Positions 25,057-34,007 of a stretch of DNA of 64,000 nucleotides are shown here, piece by piece (positions within the stretch are counted from its first letter, which is position 1; each line of letters opens with the position of its first letter). Both the position numbers and the translations under genes were made by a program. Below the pieces are notes generated by a model. It had not been told where the DNA came from. It was given only the letters and a program-made list of their open reading frames with translations, and made no database searches. The stretch is from an uncultured Bacilli bacterium (GTDB lineage: Bacteria > Bacillota_I > Bacilli_A > RF39 > UBA660): positions 1 through 64,000 of the forward strand of contig CALVVF010000005.1 in assembly GCA_944363785.1 (NCBI GenBank), written 5' to 3'.

Positions 25057-25938
25057 ATGAACGATATTATAGTAAAAGATGAAGTGATAATTGAAAAGTT
25101 GATTTATGAAATAAGAGGAAAACAAGTGATGCTCGATTCGGATTTAGCAAAACTTTATGGTTGTGCGAATGGAACCAAAACAATAAATTTGGCAGTTAAA
25201 AGACATCTAAATAGATTTCCTGAAAGATTTATGTTTAGATTAACGCAAGAAGAATATGACCATTTGCGGTTTCAATTTGAAACCACAAAAAGAGATAATA
25301 TGTCAAGAAGTTTACCTTATGCTTTTACTGAACAAGGAGTAGCGATGCTTGCAACTATACTTAGAACAAAAGTAGCCGAGATAGTAAGTATAAGGATTAT
25401 GGATGCCTTTGTATCTATGCGCAAGTATATCTCCAATAATTTAATAGAACAAAAATACATTAATAACATGGTAATAGAACATGATTCACAAATTAAGTTG
25501 CTACAAGAATCGTTAGATAAATTAGAAGAAAAAAGAAAGGTCAATGAAATATATTTTAATGGCCAAATATATGATGCCTATTCTAAAATATTAGAAATAT
25601 TTAAACGGGCGACGAAAACCTTGATAATTATTGATGCTTATGCAGATACTACAATCTTGGATATGATTAAGAGATTGAGTGTAGAAGTAGTGATAATAAC
25701 TAAGGATAATCACTTATTAACACAACAAGACATAACAAAATATAACGAGCAATATCATAATCTGAAGGTTTACTATGATCATACTTTTCATGATAGATAT
25801 TTTATATTAGATGAAAAGGAAGTTTATCATTGTGGAGCTAGTATAAATAGAATTGGCTATAAAACTTTTTCTATTACTCTAATAGGAGATAATGATGTAG
25901 GTAAATCATTGATAGAAAAACTGGAAAAAATTATATAA
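25057..25938 (+). CDS. ORF6N-domain DNA-binding protein with PLD-like C-terminus
   Basis: 293 residues. The N-terminus is a clear ORF6N domain (IRGKQVMLDSDLAKLYG, about 19-35; VKRHLNRFPERFMFRL; YAFTEQGVAMLATIL), the DNA-binding module of phage antirepressor-like proteins. The C-terminal half (about 165-293) has AYSKILEIF, LIIIDAYAD, TFHDRYFILD and HCGASINRIG, resembling the phospholipase D-like fold used as a sensing or nuclease-like domain, though with only one HxD-type motif. It stands alone, with no other phage genes nearby, so it may be a domesticated phage or defence-related gene. The SD TAGGGGG (about 25047) is good. Confidence 0.85.
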   Translation: MNDIIVKDEVIIEKLIYEIRGKQVMLDSDLAKLYGCANGTKTINLAVKRHLNRFPERFMFRLTQEEYDHLRFQFETTKRDNMSRSLPYAFTEQGVAMLATILRTKVAEIVSIRIMDAFVSMRKYISNNLIEQKYINNMVIEHDSQIKLLQESLDKLEEKRKVNEIYFNGQIYDAYSKILEIFKRATKTLIIIDAYADTTILDMIKRLSVEVVIITKDNHLLTQQDITKYNEQYHNLKVYYDHTFHDRYFILDEKEVYHCGASINRIGYKTFSITLIGDNDVGKSLIEKLEKII

Positions 25939-26038
25939 ATAGTTTGAAAATAAAATTCTGAAGTTTAATGCTCTTTGACCAAATAAATGATTATCAGGTA
26001 TAATAATTATATAAGTAAAAAGTAAGTGAGGGATATAT

Positions 26039-26374
26039 ATGCGTAAATATTTAGGAGAATATGTTAAAGAAATCGATAAAAAACTAGAAGAGAAAAAAAT
26101 TACGAACCAAGATATAGAAGAACATTTAACCAAAATAAAGTTTTTTCAACATGAAAGGCTTATTCATCTACTAGTGACCTTATTTTATGGATTGTTTCTA
26201 TTTTTATCCTTAATTATCTCTTTTAAAGTATGGCCATTTCTTCTTGTATTCTATACGATTTTAGTTGTTTTGATTTTCTATGTAAGACATTATTTCTTCT
26301 TAGAAAATGCGGTTCAGTATCTTTACAAACAATATGATAGGATGAAAAACCTAAATAAAGAAAACGAACAATAA
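26039..26374 (+). CDS. Small two-helix membrane protein (paralogue of 265-588)
   Basis: 111 residues. A charged N-terminus (about 1-35), then FQHERLIHLLVT, two hydrophobic segments (about 44-64 and 68-84), YVRHYFFLEN and a hydrophilic tail. Same architecture and signature motifs as the protein at 265-588. Unlike that copy it has a clean SD (GAGGGA) and no palindrome. Function unknown. It lies in the accessory stretch with orphan genes on both sides. Confidence 0.75.
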   Translation: MRKYLGEYVKEIDKKLEEKKITNQDIEEHLTKIKFFQHERLIHLLVTLFYGLFLFLSLIISFKVWPFLLVFYTILVVLIFYVRHYFFLENAVQYLYKQYDRMKNLNKENEQ

Positions 26375-26700
26375 ACAAAAAATTTAATTTATGTATTTCG
26401 TCACGATTATTTTCTCAACTGATTGGTTAAAATGATAAAGATATATAATTCTATTTTTCAAAATGTTATTGATTTTTAGAAAATATTTTAGATAATAAAA
26501 GTTCATAGGGAGAATAATGGCAGAGATTTCTATTTAATAATGTAAGTATAGGGAAGATAATAATATATGGGAGTAGTAGTAGAAAAACTAAAAAGGAATT
26601 TAAAGTAAACAATATTTGTCTATGATGGTTATTATTGAATTAAGAGTAATCATGTAAAAATTGACAATCTAATTTGAATAATAAATATTTTGAGGTGAAA
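26375..26700. other. Gene-poor AT-rich region
   Basis: No ORF, RNA or terminator is supported. A short SD-ATG (about 26510-26518) opens only six codons. It may be decayed coding sequence. Confidence 0.35.
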
Positions 26701-27186
26701 ATGATGATAAAAGAACTAATGATAGAAGATAGAAAATATCTTGAGGAATCTATTGAACTTAGGTACGAAATGCAATTTGAAGAGAAAAGGGTAGATGAAG
26801 AACAATTACTACGCAACAAGTCAGAGATAAAAGAGAATATTAGAAATTTTATTGATTCTCATCTCGGTAAAGATCTATTTATTGTTGGTATGATCGAGGA
26901 TGGGCATCTAGTGGCGACTTGTTGTTTACAAGTACTAGAATATTATCCAGAATGGAAATGCTTAAATGGGAAAAAAGGCTATATTACAAATGTTTATACT
27001 CTCCCAAAATATCGTAAACGGGGTTACCAAAGACAATTGATGATGATGGTATTGGATATTGCTCAAAAAAATCAAATCGAATATATAAAACTTTCTAGTC
27101 AAAATCCTAATGCAATTCATTTGTATGAATCATTAGGTTTTATCAGCGATAAAAATGCTTTTAAAATTAAATTAACCATAGAGTAA
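26701..27186 (+). CDS. GNAT-family N-acetyltransferase
   Basis: 161 residues from ATG 26701 (SD GAGGTG 26692-26697; the longer frame from TTG 26674 is rejected). GNAT motif A is seen as YITNVYTLPKYRKRGYQRQL (about 99-118) and motif B as NAIHLYESLGF. The N-terminal half resembles the general GNAT fold. Substrate unknown. It is monocistronic. Confidence 0.82.
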   Translation: MMIKELMIEDRKYLEESIELRYEMQFEEKRVDEEQLLRNKSEIKENIRNFIDSHLGKDLFIVGMIEDGHLVATCCLQVLEYYPEWKCLNGKKGYITNVYTLPKYRKRGYQRQLMMMVLDIAQKNQIEYIKLSSQNPNAIHLYESLGFISDKNAFKIKLTIE

Positions 27187-27261
27187 AATATTCAAGAAAA
27201 TTATTGATAGTAAATAAAATAGTTGATGTTGAAAAAAATTAAATAAAAAAAATGCGAAAAA

Positions 27262-27294
27262 GTCACTTACTTGTCACTTTCCTTATTGTATACT
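27262..27294 (+). promoter_or_regulatory. Promoter with 11-bp-spaced direct repeat (response-regulator box)
   Basis: GTCACTT occurs at 27262-27268 and again at 27273-27279, one helical turn apart, overlapping the -35 region of a TATACT (27289-27294). Such repeats are typical OmpR-family operators. The response regulator at 30605, in the same cluster, is the obvious candidate. Confidence 0.5.
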
Positions 27295-27315
27295 AGCAGT
27301 AAGAAAGGAAAGAAA

Positions 27316-27993
27316 ATGACTATGGAAATTTTAAGAGTGGAAAATTTAACTAAAGTATATGGAAAAGGATCAACTAAAGTAGTCGCTTTAGACCAAGTTT
27401 CTTTTTCCGTTAACAAAGGAGAATTTGTGGCGATTGTTGGTGCCAGTGGAAGTGGAAAAAGTACCTTGCTTCATATTATTGGTGGTGTTGATCGCCCAAC
27501 TAAAGGTAAAGTTTACATTGCTGGAGAAAATATTTACGATTTAAACGATGATAATCTAGCTATTTTTAGAAGGAGACAAGTTGGACTCATTTATCAATTT
27601 TATAATTTAATTCCGATATTGAACGTTGAGGAAAATATCACTTTACCATTAGAATTAGACAATCGTAAAGTAGATAAGGAACAATTAAATGAATTACTTA
27701 CTTTACTAGGCTTAGAATCAAGAAGAAAGCATTTGCCTAATCAACTATCTGGTGGTCAGCAACAGCGTACCTCTATCGGTAGAGCGCTAATTACCCATCC
27801 AGCGATCGTTTTAGCCGATGAACCGACAGGAAACTTAGATACCAAAGCGAGTGATGAAATTGTTGCCTTGTTAAAAAAATCCAACAAAGAATATAACCAG
27901 ACTATCATTATGATTACCCACAATTTAGAAATTGCGAAAGAAGCCGATCGAATTATTCAAATTGAAGATGGAAAAATTAAAGTGGGGGATTAA
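27316..27993 (+). CDS. ABC transporter ATPase (MacB/LolD-like)
   Basis: 225 residues from ATG 27316 (SD AAGGAAAG). Walker A GASGSGKST (about 40-48), Q-loop YQFYN, signature LSGGQQQRTSIGRAL (about 142-156), Walker B VLADEPTGNLD, and H-loop MITHN. This belongs to the MacB/LolD/Bce branch that drives FtsX-fold permeases by mechanotransmission. It is followed one base later by the permease, then by a two-component system. Probable role: peptide-antibiotic or cell-envelope stress export. Confidence 0.93.
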   Translation: MTMEILRVENLTKVYGKGSTKVVALDQVSFSVNKGEFVAIVGASGSGKSTLLHIIGGVDRPTKGKVYIAGENIYDLNDDNLAIFRRRQVGLIYQFYNLIPILNVEENITLPLELDNRKVDKEQLNELLTLLGLESRRKHLPNQLSGGQQQRTSIGRALITHPAIVLADEPTGNLDTKASDEIVALLKKSNKEYNQTIIMITHNLEIAKEADRIIQIEDGKIKVGD

Positions 27994-27994
27994 A

Positions 27995-30550
27995 ATGAAT
28001 ATATTAAACAAAATCTCGAAAAAAAATCTCCTTCTCAATAAAAAAAGAAGTATCGGAACTTTAATAGGAATTATCCTATCTACTGCTTTAATCTGCGCAA
28101 CCGCAGGATTATTAACTAGTTTTCAACACACCTTAATTCAAGTTACTCTGAAAGATAGAGGAAACTATCATATCGCTTTATCCGAGTATAGTGCCAAACA
28201 AGTAGACACCTTAGAAAATAATCGTGATATTGCAGCAATTGACATTCTCGATGAAATTGGCTATGCCGAATATGATAATCAAAACGAGGTTCCTCCTTAT
28301 CTTCATCTGTATTCCTTAGCTAGCCAAAAAAGTTTCGAACATCTCTCTTATTCCTTAATTAAAGGAAACTTTCCTAAAGATCAAACAGAATTAGTCATCA
28401 GTGAAGACCTGTACTTAATAGATAAAGACAAGTACAAAATTGGAAATAAAATAACACTCGAAGTAGGAATAAGAACAACCTTAGATGGAGAGAAACTTAA
28501 TGAAAACAATCCATACCAAGAAAATGATGAACAACTTATCGATAAAACGACAAGAGAATTTACGATTGTGGGAATCATGGAAAACAACTATGAACTTGAT
28601 TCCTATGGAGGAGTAGGAATAACAACCGCCCTTCCAAGTGAAGATGAATCTACTTATCATCATACTGTCTATGTAGAGTTGAAAAATCCTAAAGATTACG
28701 AACAATCATTTTCTGAAATACTAGGGACTACGTTTACTGAAGATAGTCCCGTCTCAACAGATGAATATCATTTAAATACCGAACTATTAAGATGGCAAGC
28801 GTTTAAATTTAGTGATAGTACAGTATCGATGTTGTTTACCGTCGTTGCCATTGTAATTTTAATTATCGTTGTAACCAGTATTTTTTGTATCAAAAATTCT
28901 TTTGATATTTCTGTGACAGAAAAAAGTAGAATGTATGGAATGTTAGCAAGTATTGGTGCAACCAAGAAACAAATTAAGAAGAATGTTATACTAGAAGGCT
29001 TGTTTTTAGCCTTAATTGGTATTCCCCTAGGTATTTTAGGTGGCTTCTTAGCTGTGTTTGTCTTAGTAAATATTGTTAATTTTTTACTAAAAGATTTTAT
29101 TAGTGATGAAGCAGTAATAGAGTGTACCGTTAGTTTAGCGCCCATCCTTTTATCCGTTGTTTTAGGAATAATTACTGTTTATCTTTCCAGTATGAAAGCC
29201 GCTAAAAAAGCAAGTAGAGTTAGTCCTATCGAATCCATTAGAAACCTATCTGATGTGAAAATAACTTCCCGTAAGCTCAAAGTACCTAAACTAATTCAAA
29301 AGATTTTTCCTATTGGGGGAGTGATTGCTTATAAGAACTTAAAGCGAAGTAAGAAGAAATATCGAACGACAGTCATTTCATTAGTAATCAGTATCTTTGT
29401 TTTCGTTAGTTTAAATTCCTTTTTGCACTATACTTTTAAAACAACAAATACGTATTACAAAGATTATGACTACAATGTATTGATCACTAGCACATTTGAA
29501 GACAAGAATAAACTCCTAGAAGTATTGAACACTCCTGGGACGGAAGATTATACTTTACTATATGAAAGTAGTTATACAGTAAATGGTTATCTAGAAATTA
29601 CGGATTTATCTAATTTAACTTCCTTTGGCAAAGACTTGTTAAAAGATAAACTTTGTTTTTATGATGAAACCAAAGACGAGTATGCCTGTCAAGACGAGAC
29701 CGTAAGTCGAATTACCCTAATGGCAATGGATGATGAAGCTTATCAAGAATACCTAAAAGAACTTAACGTTAAAGATACTAGTAAAACCGCTATTTTACTA
29801 GATAATTATGCCGTAGAAGAAGAAACAGGTAAACGAATAGAGAAAAGAATCTATCGTTACGAAGCTGGCGATACGATAACAGGAACATATAACCAACAAC
29901 CACTTTCTATTCCGGTTAGTAAAGTAACCACCGCTCGTCCAAGAGGAATAGAAAACAGTTACACTGATGGTGGCTATTTAATCGTATCGGAAAAAGATTA
30001 TCGTAATCTTAACTTTGTTCCGTATCTCGTAACCATTAATGCCGAAGATGCGAGTCAAGTAGTTCAAGAAATCAAAAATCAATTCCCTGAGTTATACATA
30101 GTAAATTTCGATCAAAATGCCAAAAGTGATAAAGCAGTTAATCAGATTGTCTCGATCTTCTTATATGGGTTTATCACCGTCATTACTTTAATTGGTGTGA
30201 CTAATATTTTTAATACCATTACCTCTAACTTAGAACTTCGTCAGCGAGAATTTGCGACATTAAAAAGTATTGGAATGACAAAAAAAGAATTTGATCACAT
30301 GATTAACCTAGAGACGATATTCTATTGTACAAAAGCATTAGTACTAGGCACAATATTCGGTATAATTGGTTCTTATGCTATCTATTTGGCTTATGCCAAG
30401 AAATTAGATTTTGGCTATTATTTACCAGTTAAAGCGATACTTCTAAGTGCGATTGCTATCTTCCTTCTAGTGTTTATCATCATGAAGTATACGATGAAAA
30501 GAATCAATAAACAGAATATAATCGATACGATTAGAAAGGAAAACATTTAA
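27995..30550 (+). CDS. FtsX-fold ABC permease (tandem MacB-like)
   Basis: 851 residues from ATG 27995 (SD GGGGGAT). Two FtsX/MacB permease units in tandem: TM about 22-44, an extracellular domain about 60-270, three TMs about 275-415, TM about 455-475, a second extracellular domain about 480-690, and three final TMs about 700-840. Cytoplasmic EKSRMYGMLASIGATK and LRQREFATLKSIGMTK are the paired coupling motifs. This two-domain layout differs from the single-domain BceB at 35865. Substrate unknown. Confidence 0.88.
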   Translation: MNILNKISKKNLLLNKKRSIGTLIGIILSTALICATAGLLTSFQHTLIQVTLKDRGNYHIALSEYSAKQVDTLENNRDIAAIDILDEIGYAEYDNQNEVPPYLHLYSLASQKSFEHLSYSLIKGNFPKDQTELVISEDLYLIDKDKYKIGNKITLEVGIRTTLDGEKLNENNPYQENDEQLIDKTTREFTIVGIMENNYELDSYGGVGITTALPSEDESTYHHTVYVELKNPKDYEQSFSEILGTTFTEDSPVSTDEYHLNTELLRWQAFKFSDSTVSMLFTVVAIVILIIVVTSIFCIKNSFDISVTEKSRMYGMLASIGATKKQIKKNVILEGLFLALIGIPLGILGGFLAVFVLVNIVNFLLKDFISDEAVIECTVSLAPILLSVVLGIITVYLSSMKAAKKASRVSPIESIRNLSDVKITSRKLKVPKLIQKIFPIGGVIAYKNLKRSKKKYRTTVISLVISIFVFVSLNSFLHYTFKTTNTYYKDYDYNVLITSTFEDKNKLLEVLNTPGTEDYTLLYESSYTVNGYLEITDLSNLTSFGKDLLKDKLCFYDETKDEYACQDETVSRITLMAMDDEAYQEYLKELNVKDTSKTAILLDNYAVEEETGKRIEKRIYRYEAGDTITGTYNQQPLSIPVSKVTTARPRGIENSYTDGGYLIVSEKDYRNLNFVPYLVTINAEDASQVVQEIKNQFPELYIVNFDQNAKSDKAVNQIVSIFLYGFITVITLIGVTNIFNTITSNLELRQREFATLKSIGMTKKEFDHMINLETIFYCTKALVLGTIFGIIGSYAIYLAYAKKLDFGYYLPVKAILLSAIAIFLLVFIIMKYTMKRINKQNIIDTIRKENI

Positions 30551-30573
30551 AAGGAGACACTTGTCTCTTTTTC
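30551..30573 (+). terminator. Attenuator/terminator between permease and response regulator
   Basis: AAGGAGAC pairs with GTCTCTTT (one G-U), ACTT loop, T-run. It overlaps the -35 region of the next promoter. Confidence 0.7.
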
Positions 30574-30582
30574 TGTTATACT
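30574..30582 (+). promoter_or_regulatory. Extended -10 of the response-regulator gene
   Basis: TGTTATACT, followed by AAGCATAAAGAAAGG. The stretch from ACTTGTC to AAGAAAGG resembles the promoter at 27268-27310, so the two units may be co-regulated. Confidence 0.5.
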
Positions 30583-30604
30583 AAGCATAAAGAAAGGAGT
30601 AGTC

Positions 30605-31276
30605 ATGAATATTTTACTAGTTGAAGATAATGAATCTATTGCGTTAGGACTTCTTTATTCCTTAAAACAACAAAACTATTTAGTAACGATAAAAGATAAT
30701 TTTTCGGATGCTAAATCTTATCTAGAAGAAAATCCCAATATCGTTCTTGCGATTATCGATATATCTCTTCCCGATGGGGATGGCTTTACTTTGTATCAAG
30801 AAGTGTTGAAAGAAAGACAAATTCCTACCATCTTTTTAACCGCTAAGGATAGCGAAGATGACATTGTAAAAGGATTAGAACTTGGAGCCGAAGATTATAT
30901 CACAAAACCCTTTTCTACCAGAGAGTTAATCGCTAGAATGAATCGAATTATTCAAAAAAATGAACATCACTCCAAATCATCCATCATTACCATTCAAAAT
31001 ATTCGTTTTGATTTTGACAAAATGGAAGTATACCGAGATCAAAAATTACTGTCATTAAGTCGTCTGGAACTAAAGATTCTTCACTTGCTACTCACTAACC
31101 TTAATCGAGTGACTACTAGAGAAGAGATTATCGAGAAAATCTGGGAATGGACGGGAAATGATGTCAATGATAATACCGTCACTGTCTATTTGAAAAGAAT
31201 AAGAGAAAAACTAAAAACCGATATTATTATTACAATCAAAGGAATAGGGTACCGTATCGATGAAGTTAGAAAATAA
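30605..31276 (+). CDS. OmpR-family response regulator
   Basis: 223 residues. Receiver domain with acidic pocket VEDNE, phospho-acceptor in IIDISLPDGDG (about Asp52), LTAKD, and ITKPFS. The winged-helix effector (about 125-223) has the usual RLELKILHLLL, TREEIIEKIW and TVTVYLKRIREKL. It is overlapped by the kinase gene by 17 bases. It probably controls the adjacent ABC transporter through the direct repeat at 27262-27279. Confidence 0.93.
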   Translation: MNILLVEDNESIALGLLYSLKQQNYLVTIKDNFSDAKSYLEENPNIVLAIIDISLPDGDGFTLYQEVLKERQIPTIFLTAKDSEDDIVKGLELGAEDYITKPFSTRELIARMNRIIQKNEHHSKSSIITIQNIRFDFDKMEVYRDQKLLSLSRLELKILHLLLTNLNRVTTREEIIEKIWEWTGNDVNDNTVTVYLKRIREKLKTDIIITIKGIGYRIDEVRK

Positions 31277-32480
31277 AATCTATGTAAAAAAATATTTCTT
31301 TCTTTCTCTTATTGTTTTTCTTTGTTTCCTAGTCATTGGTAACCTTTTTTTCGCGTTTCAGTATCAGAGCTACACCAAAAATTATAATCAAAAAATCAAT
31401 GCCATCCTTGTCCATCTTCAAGAAAAGTATCCTGAAATCGATATGAATGAGTGGATGAAGATTTTGAACGATTCTTCTCCTACTAATCAAGAGCCACTGA
31501 AAGCATATGGTATCGACATCATGGAAGATGCGGTAATCTTAGAAAACGAACATGCTTTTATCCAAAATGTCGTTATCTATAATCTTTTATTTATTCTCTT
31601 TTTTCTTCTTTTGATTCTATTTATGTATGGCTACGAGCGTAAGAAAACAAGAGAAATTCAAGAAATTATTCATACCCTAGAACAAATCAATCGTAAGAAC
31701 TATACCATAACCATTTCCGATAACAACGAAGATGAATTATCACAATTAAAAAATGAACTTTATAAAACTACTGTGATGTTAAAAGAAAGTGCTGAACAGG
31801 CTACTATCGCCAAAACCAAATTAAAAGATTCTTTATCGGACATTTCCCATCAGTTAAAAACACCGTTAACATCATTAAATATCATGTTAGATAATATTTT
31901 AGATAATCCAGAAATGGATAAAAAAACACGTGAAGTTTTTCTACAGAGTATGAAACGAGAAGTGAGAAATATCCATTTTTTGGTTCAAGCAATTTTGAAA
32001 TTATCAGAGTTTGATGCAGATGTGGTTATTTTTGAAAATAAAAATGTCAAGGTAGAAGAATTGATCGTAGAAGCAATGCAGAATGTCGAGATGTTATGTG
32101 AGTTAAAAAATGTAGAAATCATATATGAAGAACAACCTTCTTTTACCGTGTTCTGTGACAAAAAATGGCAAGTAGAAGCTTTGACTAATATTTTAAAAAA
32201 CTGTATAGAACATGCTCCTGAAAAAACAAAAATAGAAGTATCCACCAAGACGAATACCGTCTATAGTACAATAAAAATTATTGACCAAGGAGAAGGCATA
32301 CCGAAAAGTGACTTGCCCCATATCTTCGAACGTTTCTATAAAGGAAAAAATGCTAGGAAAGATAGTATCGGTATCGGTTTAGCTCTAGCCAAGGCAATAA
32401 TCGAGAAGAACGATGGGCTGATTAAAGTAGATTCTACTTTAGGAAAAGGAACAATCTTTGAAATAAGATATTATCGATAA
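31260..32480 (+). CDS. Sensor histidine kinase
   Basis: 406 residues. TM1 about 13-35, extracellular sensor about 36-100, TM2 about 103-122, HAMP-like linker, HisKA with SDISHQLKTPLTSLN (phospho-His about 199), then the ATPase domain with N-box ILKNCIEHAP, DQGEGIP and IGIGLALAK. It pairs with the overlapping response regulator. The short extracellular loop suggests envelope or peptide sensing together with the ABC partner. Confidence 0.93.
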   Translation: MKLENKIYVKKYFFLSLIVFLCFLVIGNLFFAFQYQSYTKNYNQKINAILVHLQEKYPEIDMNEWMKILNDSSPTNQEPLKAYGIDIMEDAVILENEHAFIQNVVIYNLLFILFFLLLILFMYGYERKKTREIQEIIHTLEQINRKNYTITISDNNEDELSQLKNELYKTTVMLKESAEQATIAKTKLKDSLSDISHQLKTPLTSLNIMLDNILDNPEMDKKTREVFLQSMKREVRNIHFLVQAILKLSEFDADVVIFENKNVKVEELIVEAMQNVEMLCELKNVEIIYEEQPSFTVFCDKKWQVEALTNILKNCIEHAPEKTKIEVSTKTNTVYSTIKIIDQGEGIPKSDLPHIFERFYKGKNARKDSIGIGLALAKAIIEKNDGLIKVDSTLGKGTIFEIRYYR

Positions 32481-32614
32481 CTTTTTTTACAAGATATTTC
32501 GCTATTCACAGAGATTAATAGCAAAAATAACTACCTGAAAATAAGAAAATGATATATGATGGATATAAAGCACAAATGAAAAAAGTGATGGTTGGTAGAA
32601 AAGTGAGGGATAAC

Positions 32615-32851
32615 ATGAAAAAACAATATCGTCATAAATTAGTCGAAAAAGAAGACTACACTGCTTTAGGAATATCTTTAGGTATGTGTCTTGGATGCGT
32701 GGTAGGAATAATTGTAGGAATGTTTATCCACGAGATTCCACTTAGTATGACTTTTGGTATTGCGATCGGTCTTGCACTTGGTAGTGGGATTGGAAGTATA
32801 ATGAAGCATTCGAAGACAGAGCCAAGTAAGAAAAGAGGAAGTAAAGAATGA
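32615..32851 (+). CDS. Small glycine-zipper membrane protein
   Basis: 78 residues from ATG 32615 (SD GTGAGGGA). Two hydrophobic, glycine-rich segments (about 19-40 and 45-65; GISLGMCLGCVVG, GIAIGLALGSGIG) flanked by basic tails, suggesting a tightly packed hairpin. Family unknown. Its stop overlaps the GNAT start by four bases (ATGA), so it opens the operon that continues into the Bce-type regulator genes. It may be an accessory membrane peptide of the envelope-stress response. Confidence 0.65.
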   Translation: MKKQYRHKLVEKEDYTALGISLGMCLGCVVGIIVGMFIHEIPLSMTFGIAIGLALGSGIGSIMKHSKTEPSKKRGSKE

Positions 32852-33348
32852 TTGTTGAATATGAAGAAAAATATTTAGAAAACGTGCGCGATTTACTCGT
32901 CGAACTAGAAGAATATATCCTAGAAATTGATCATGATCATTTAGATCAACTTCATCCAGATTACCGTGAAAAAATGGCTTTATATGACTTAAAGGAATTA
33001 GAAAAAAATGAAGGCAAATGTTTCTTAGCTATGGATGAAGGAAAAGTGGTAGGGCTAATCATGGGGATGATCCGTTCTTATGAAGAACAAGATTATCTAG
33101 ATTATACTTGTCCCAAGTCTGGTATCATTACTGAATTAATTATCAGTAAAAAATCTAGGGGAAAAGCTTTAGGTAAACAGTTAATGACTAAGATGGAAGA
33201 GTATTTTCTTCAAAAAGACTGTGAATACATGTTTGTCGATGTATTTGCCTACAATAATCAGGCCATAAAATTTTATGAACACGAAGGCTACCATACTAGA
33301 ATGCAAACCATGATGAAAAAAATCGTAGAAGGAGAAGAAAACGTATGA
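32848..33348 (+). CDS. GNAT-family N-acetyltransferase
   Basis: 166 residues. Motif A ELIISKKSRGKALGKQLM (about 92-109) and motif B DVFAYNNQAIKFYEHEGY (about 131-148) are clear. It overlaps its neighbours on both sides by four bases, so it is part of the same operon as the Bce-type sensor system. Such acetyltransferases can modify antibiotics or proteins, and the context makes a resistance role plausible but unproven. Confidence 0.85.
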   Translation: MIVEYEEKYLENVRDLLVELEEYILEIDHDHLDQLHPDYREKMALYDLKELEKNEGKCFLAMDEGKVVGLIMGMIRSYEEQDYLDYTCPKSGIITELIISKKSRGKALGKQLMTKMEEYFLQKDCEYMFVDVFAYNNQAIKFYEHEGYHTRMQTMMKKIVEGEENV

Positions 33349-34007
33349 AAAAGATATTAATTGTAGAAGACGATATTGAACTAAGTAAAGAATTAAAGCT
33401 ATTATTAGAACAAAATGGCTATCAGGCAGAAGCCGTTAGTGACTTTTCTAATACCAAACAACAAATCTTAGAAAGTAATAGTGATCTTGTTCTATTAGAT
33501 ATCAATATTCCTAATGAAAATGGAGAATATCTATTAAAAGAAGTTCGGAAAGTAAGTAATGTACCTATCATTATGGTCACTAGTCGAAATACCGAGTTAG
33601 ATGAAGTCGTTAGTATGAGCTATGGAGCCGATGATTATATTACCAAACCCTATAATCCCACCATTCTCCTTCTTCATATTGAAGCGTTATTCAAACGAAT
33701 AGAAAAAAATAGTCCTCGTCTAAGATATCGCCATATTCAATTAAACTTAGAGAAGGGGACCATAGAAACAGAAAACGAAGAAATTACCCTTTCTAAAAAT
33801 GAATTGATGATATTTACCTATTTATTAAAAAATCAAGGGAAAATAGTTACTCGTGAGGATATTATGAATTATCTATGGGATACAGAAGAATTTATTGATG
33901 ATAATACGTTGACTGTAAACATTAATCGGCTTCGTAAACGCCTTTCAGATGTCGGCTTAGGAGACTGCATTGAAACGAGAAGGGGACAAGGATATATTCT
34001 ATTATGA
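33345..34007 (+). CDS. BceR-type response regulator
   Basis: 220 residues, OmpR family. Receiver with VEDDIE, LLDINIPNENG (phospho-Asp about 51), VTSRN and ITKPYNP; winged helix with KNELMIFTYLLKN, TREDIMNYLW and TVNINRLRKRL. It overlaps the kinase gene by four bases. Together with the BceS-like kinase and BceAB-like transporter downstream it forms a standard antimicrobial-peptide sensing and detoxification module. Confidence 0.93.
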   Translation: MKKILIVEDDIELSKELKLLLEQNGYQAEAVSDFSNTKQQILESNSDLVLLDINIPNENGEYLLKEVRKVSNVPIIMVTSRNTELDEVVSMSYGADDYITKPYNPTILLLHIEALFKRIEKNSPRLRYRHIQLNLEKGTIETENEEITLSKNELMIFTYLLKNQGKIVTREDIMNYLWDTEEFIDDNTLTVNINRLRKRLSDVGLGDCIETRRGQGYILL

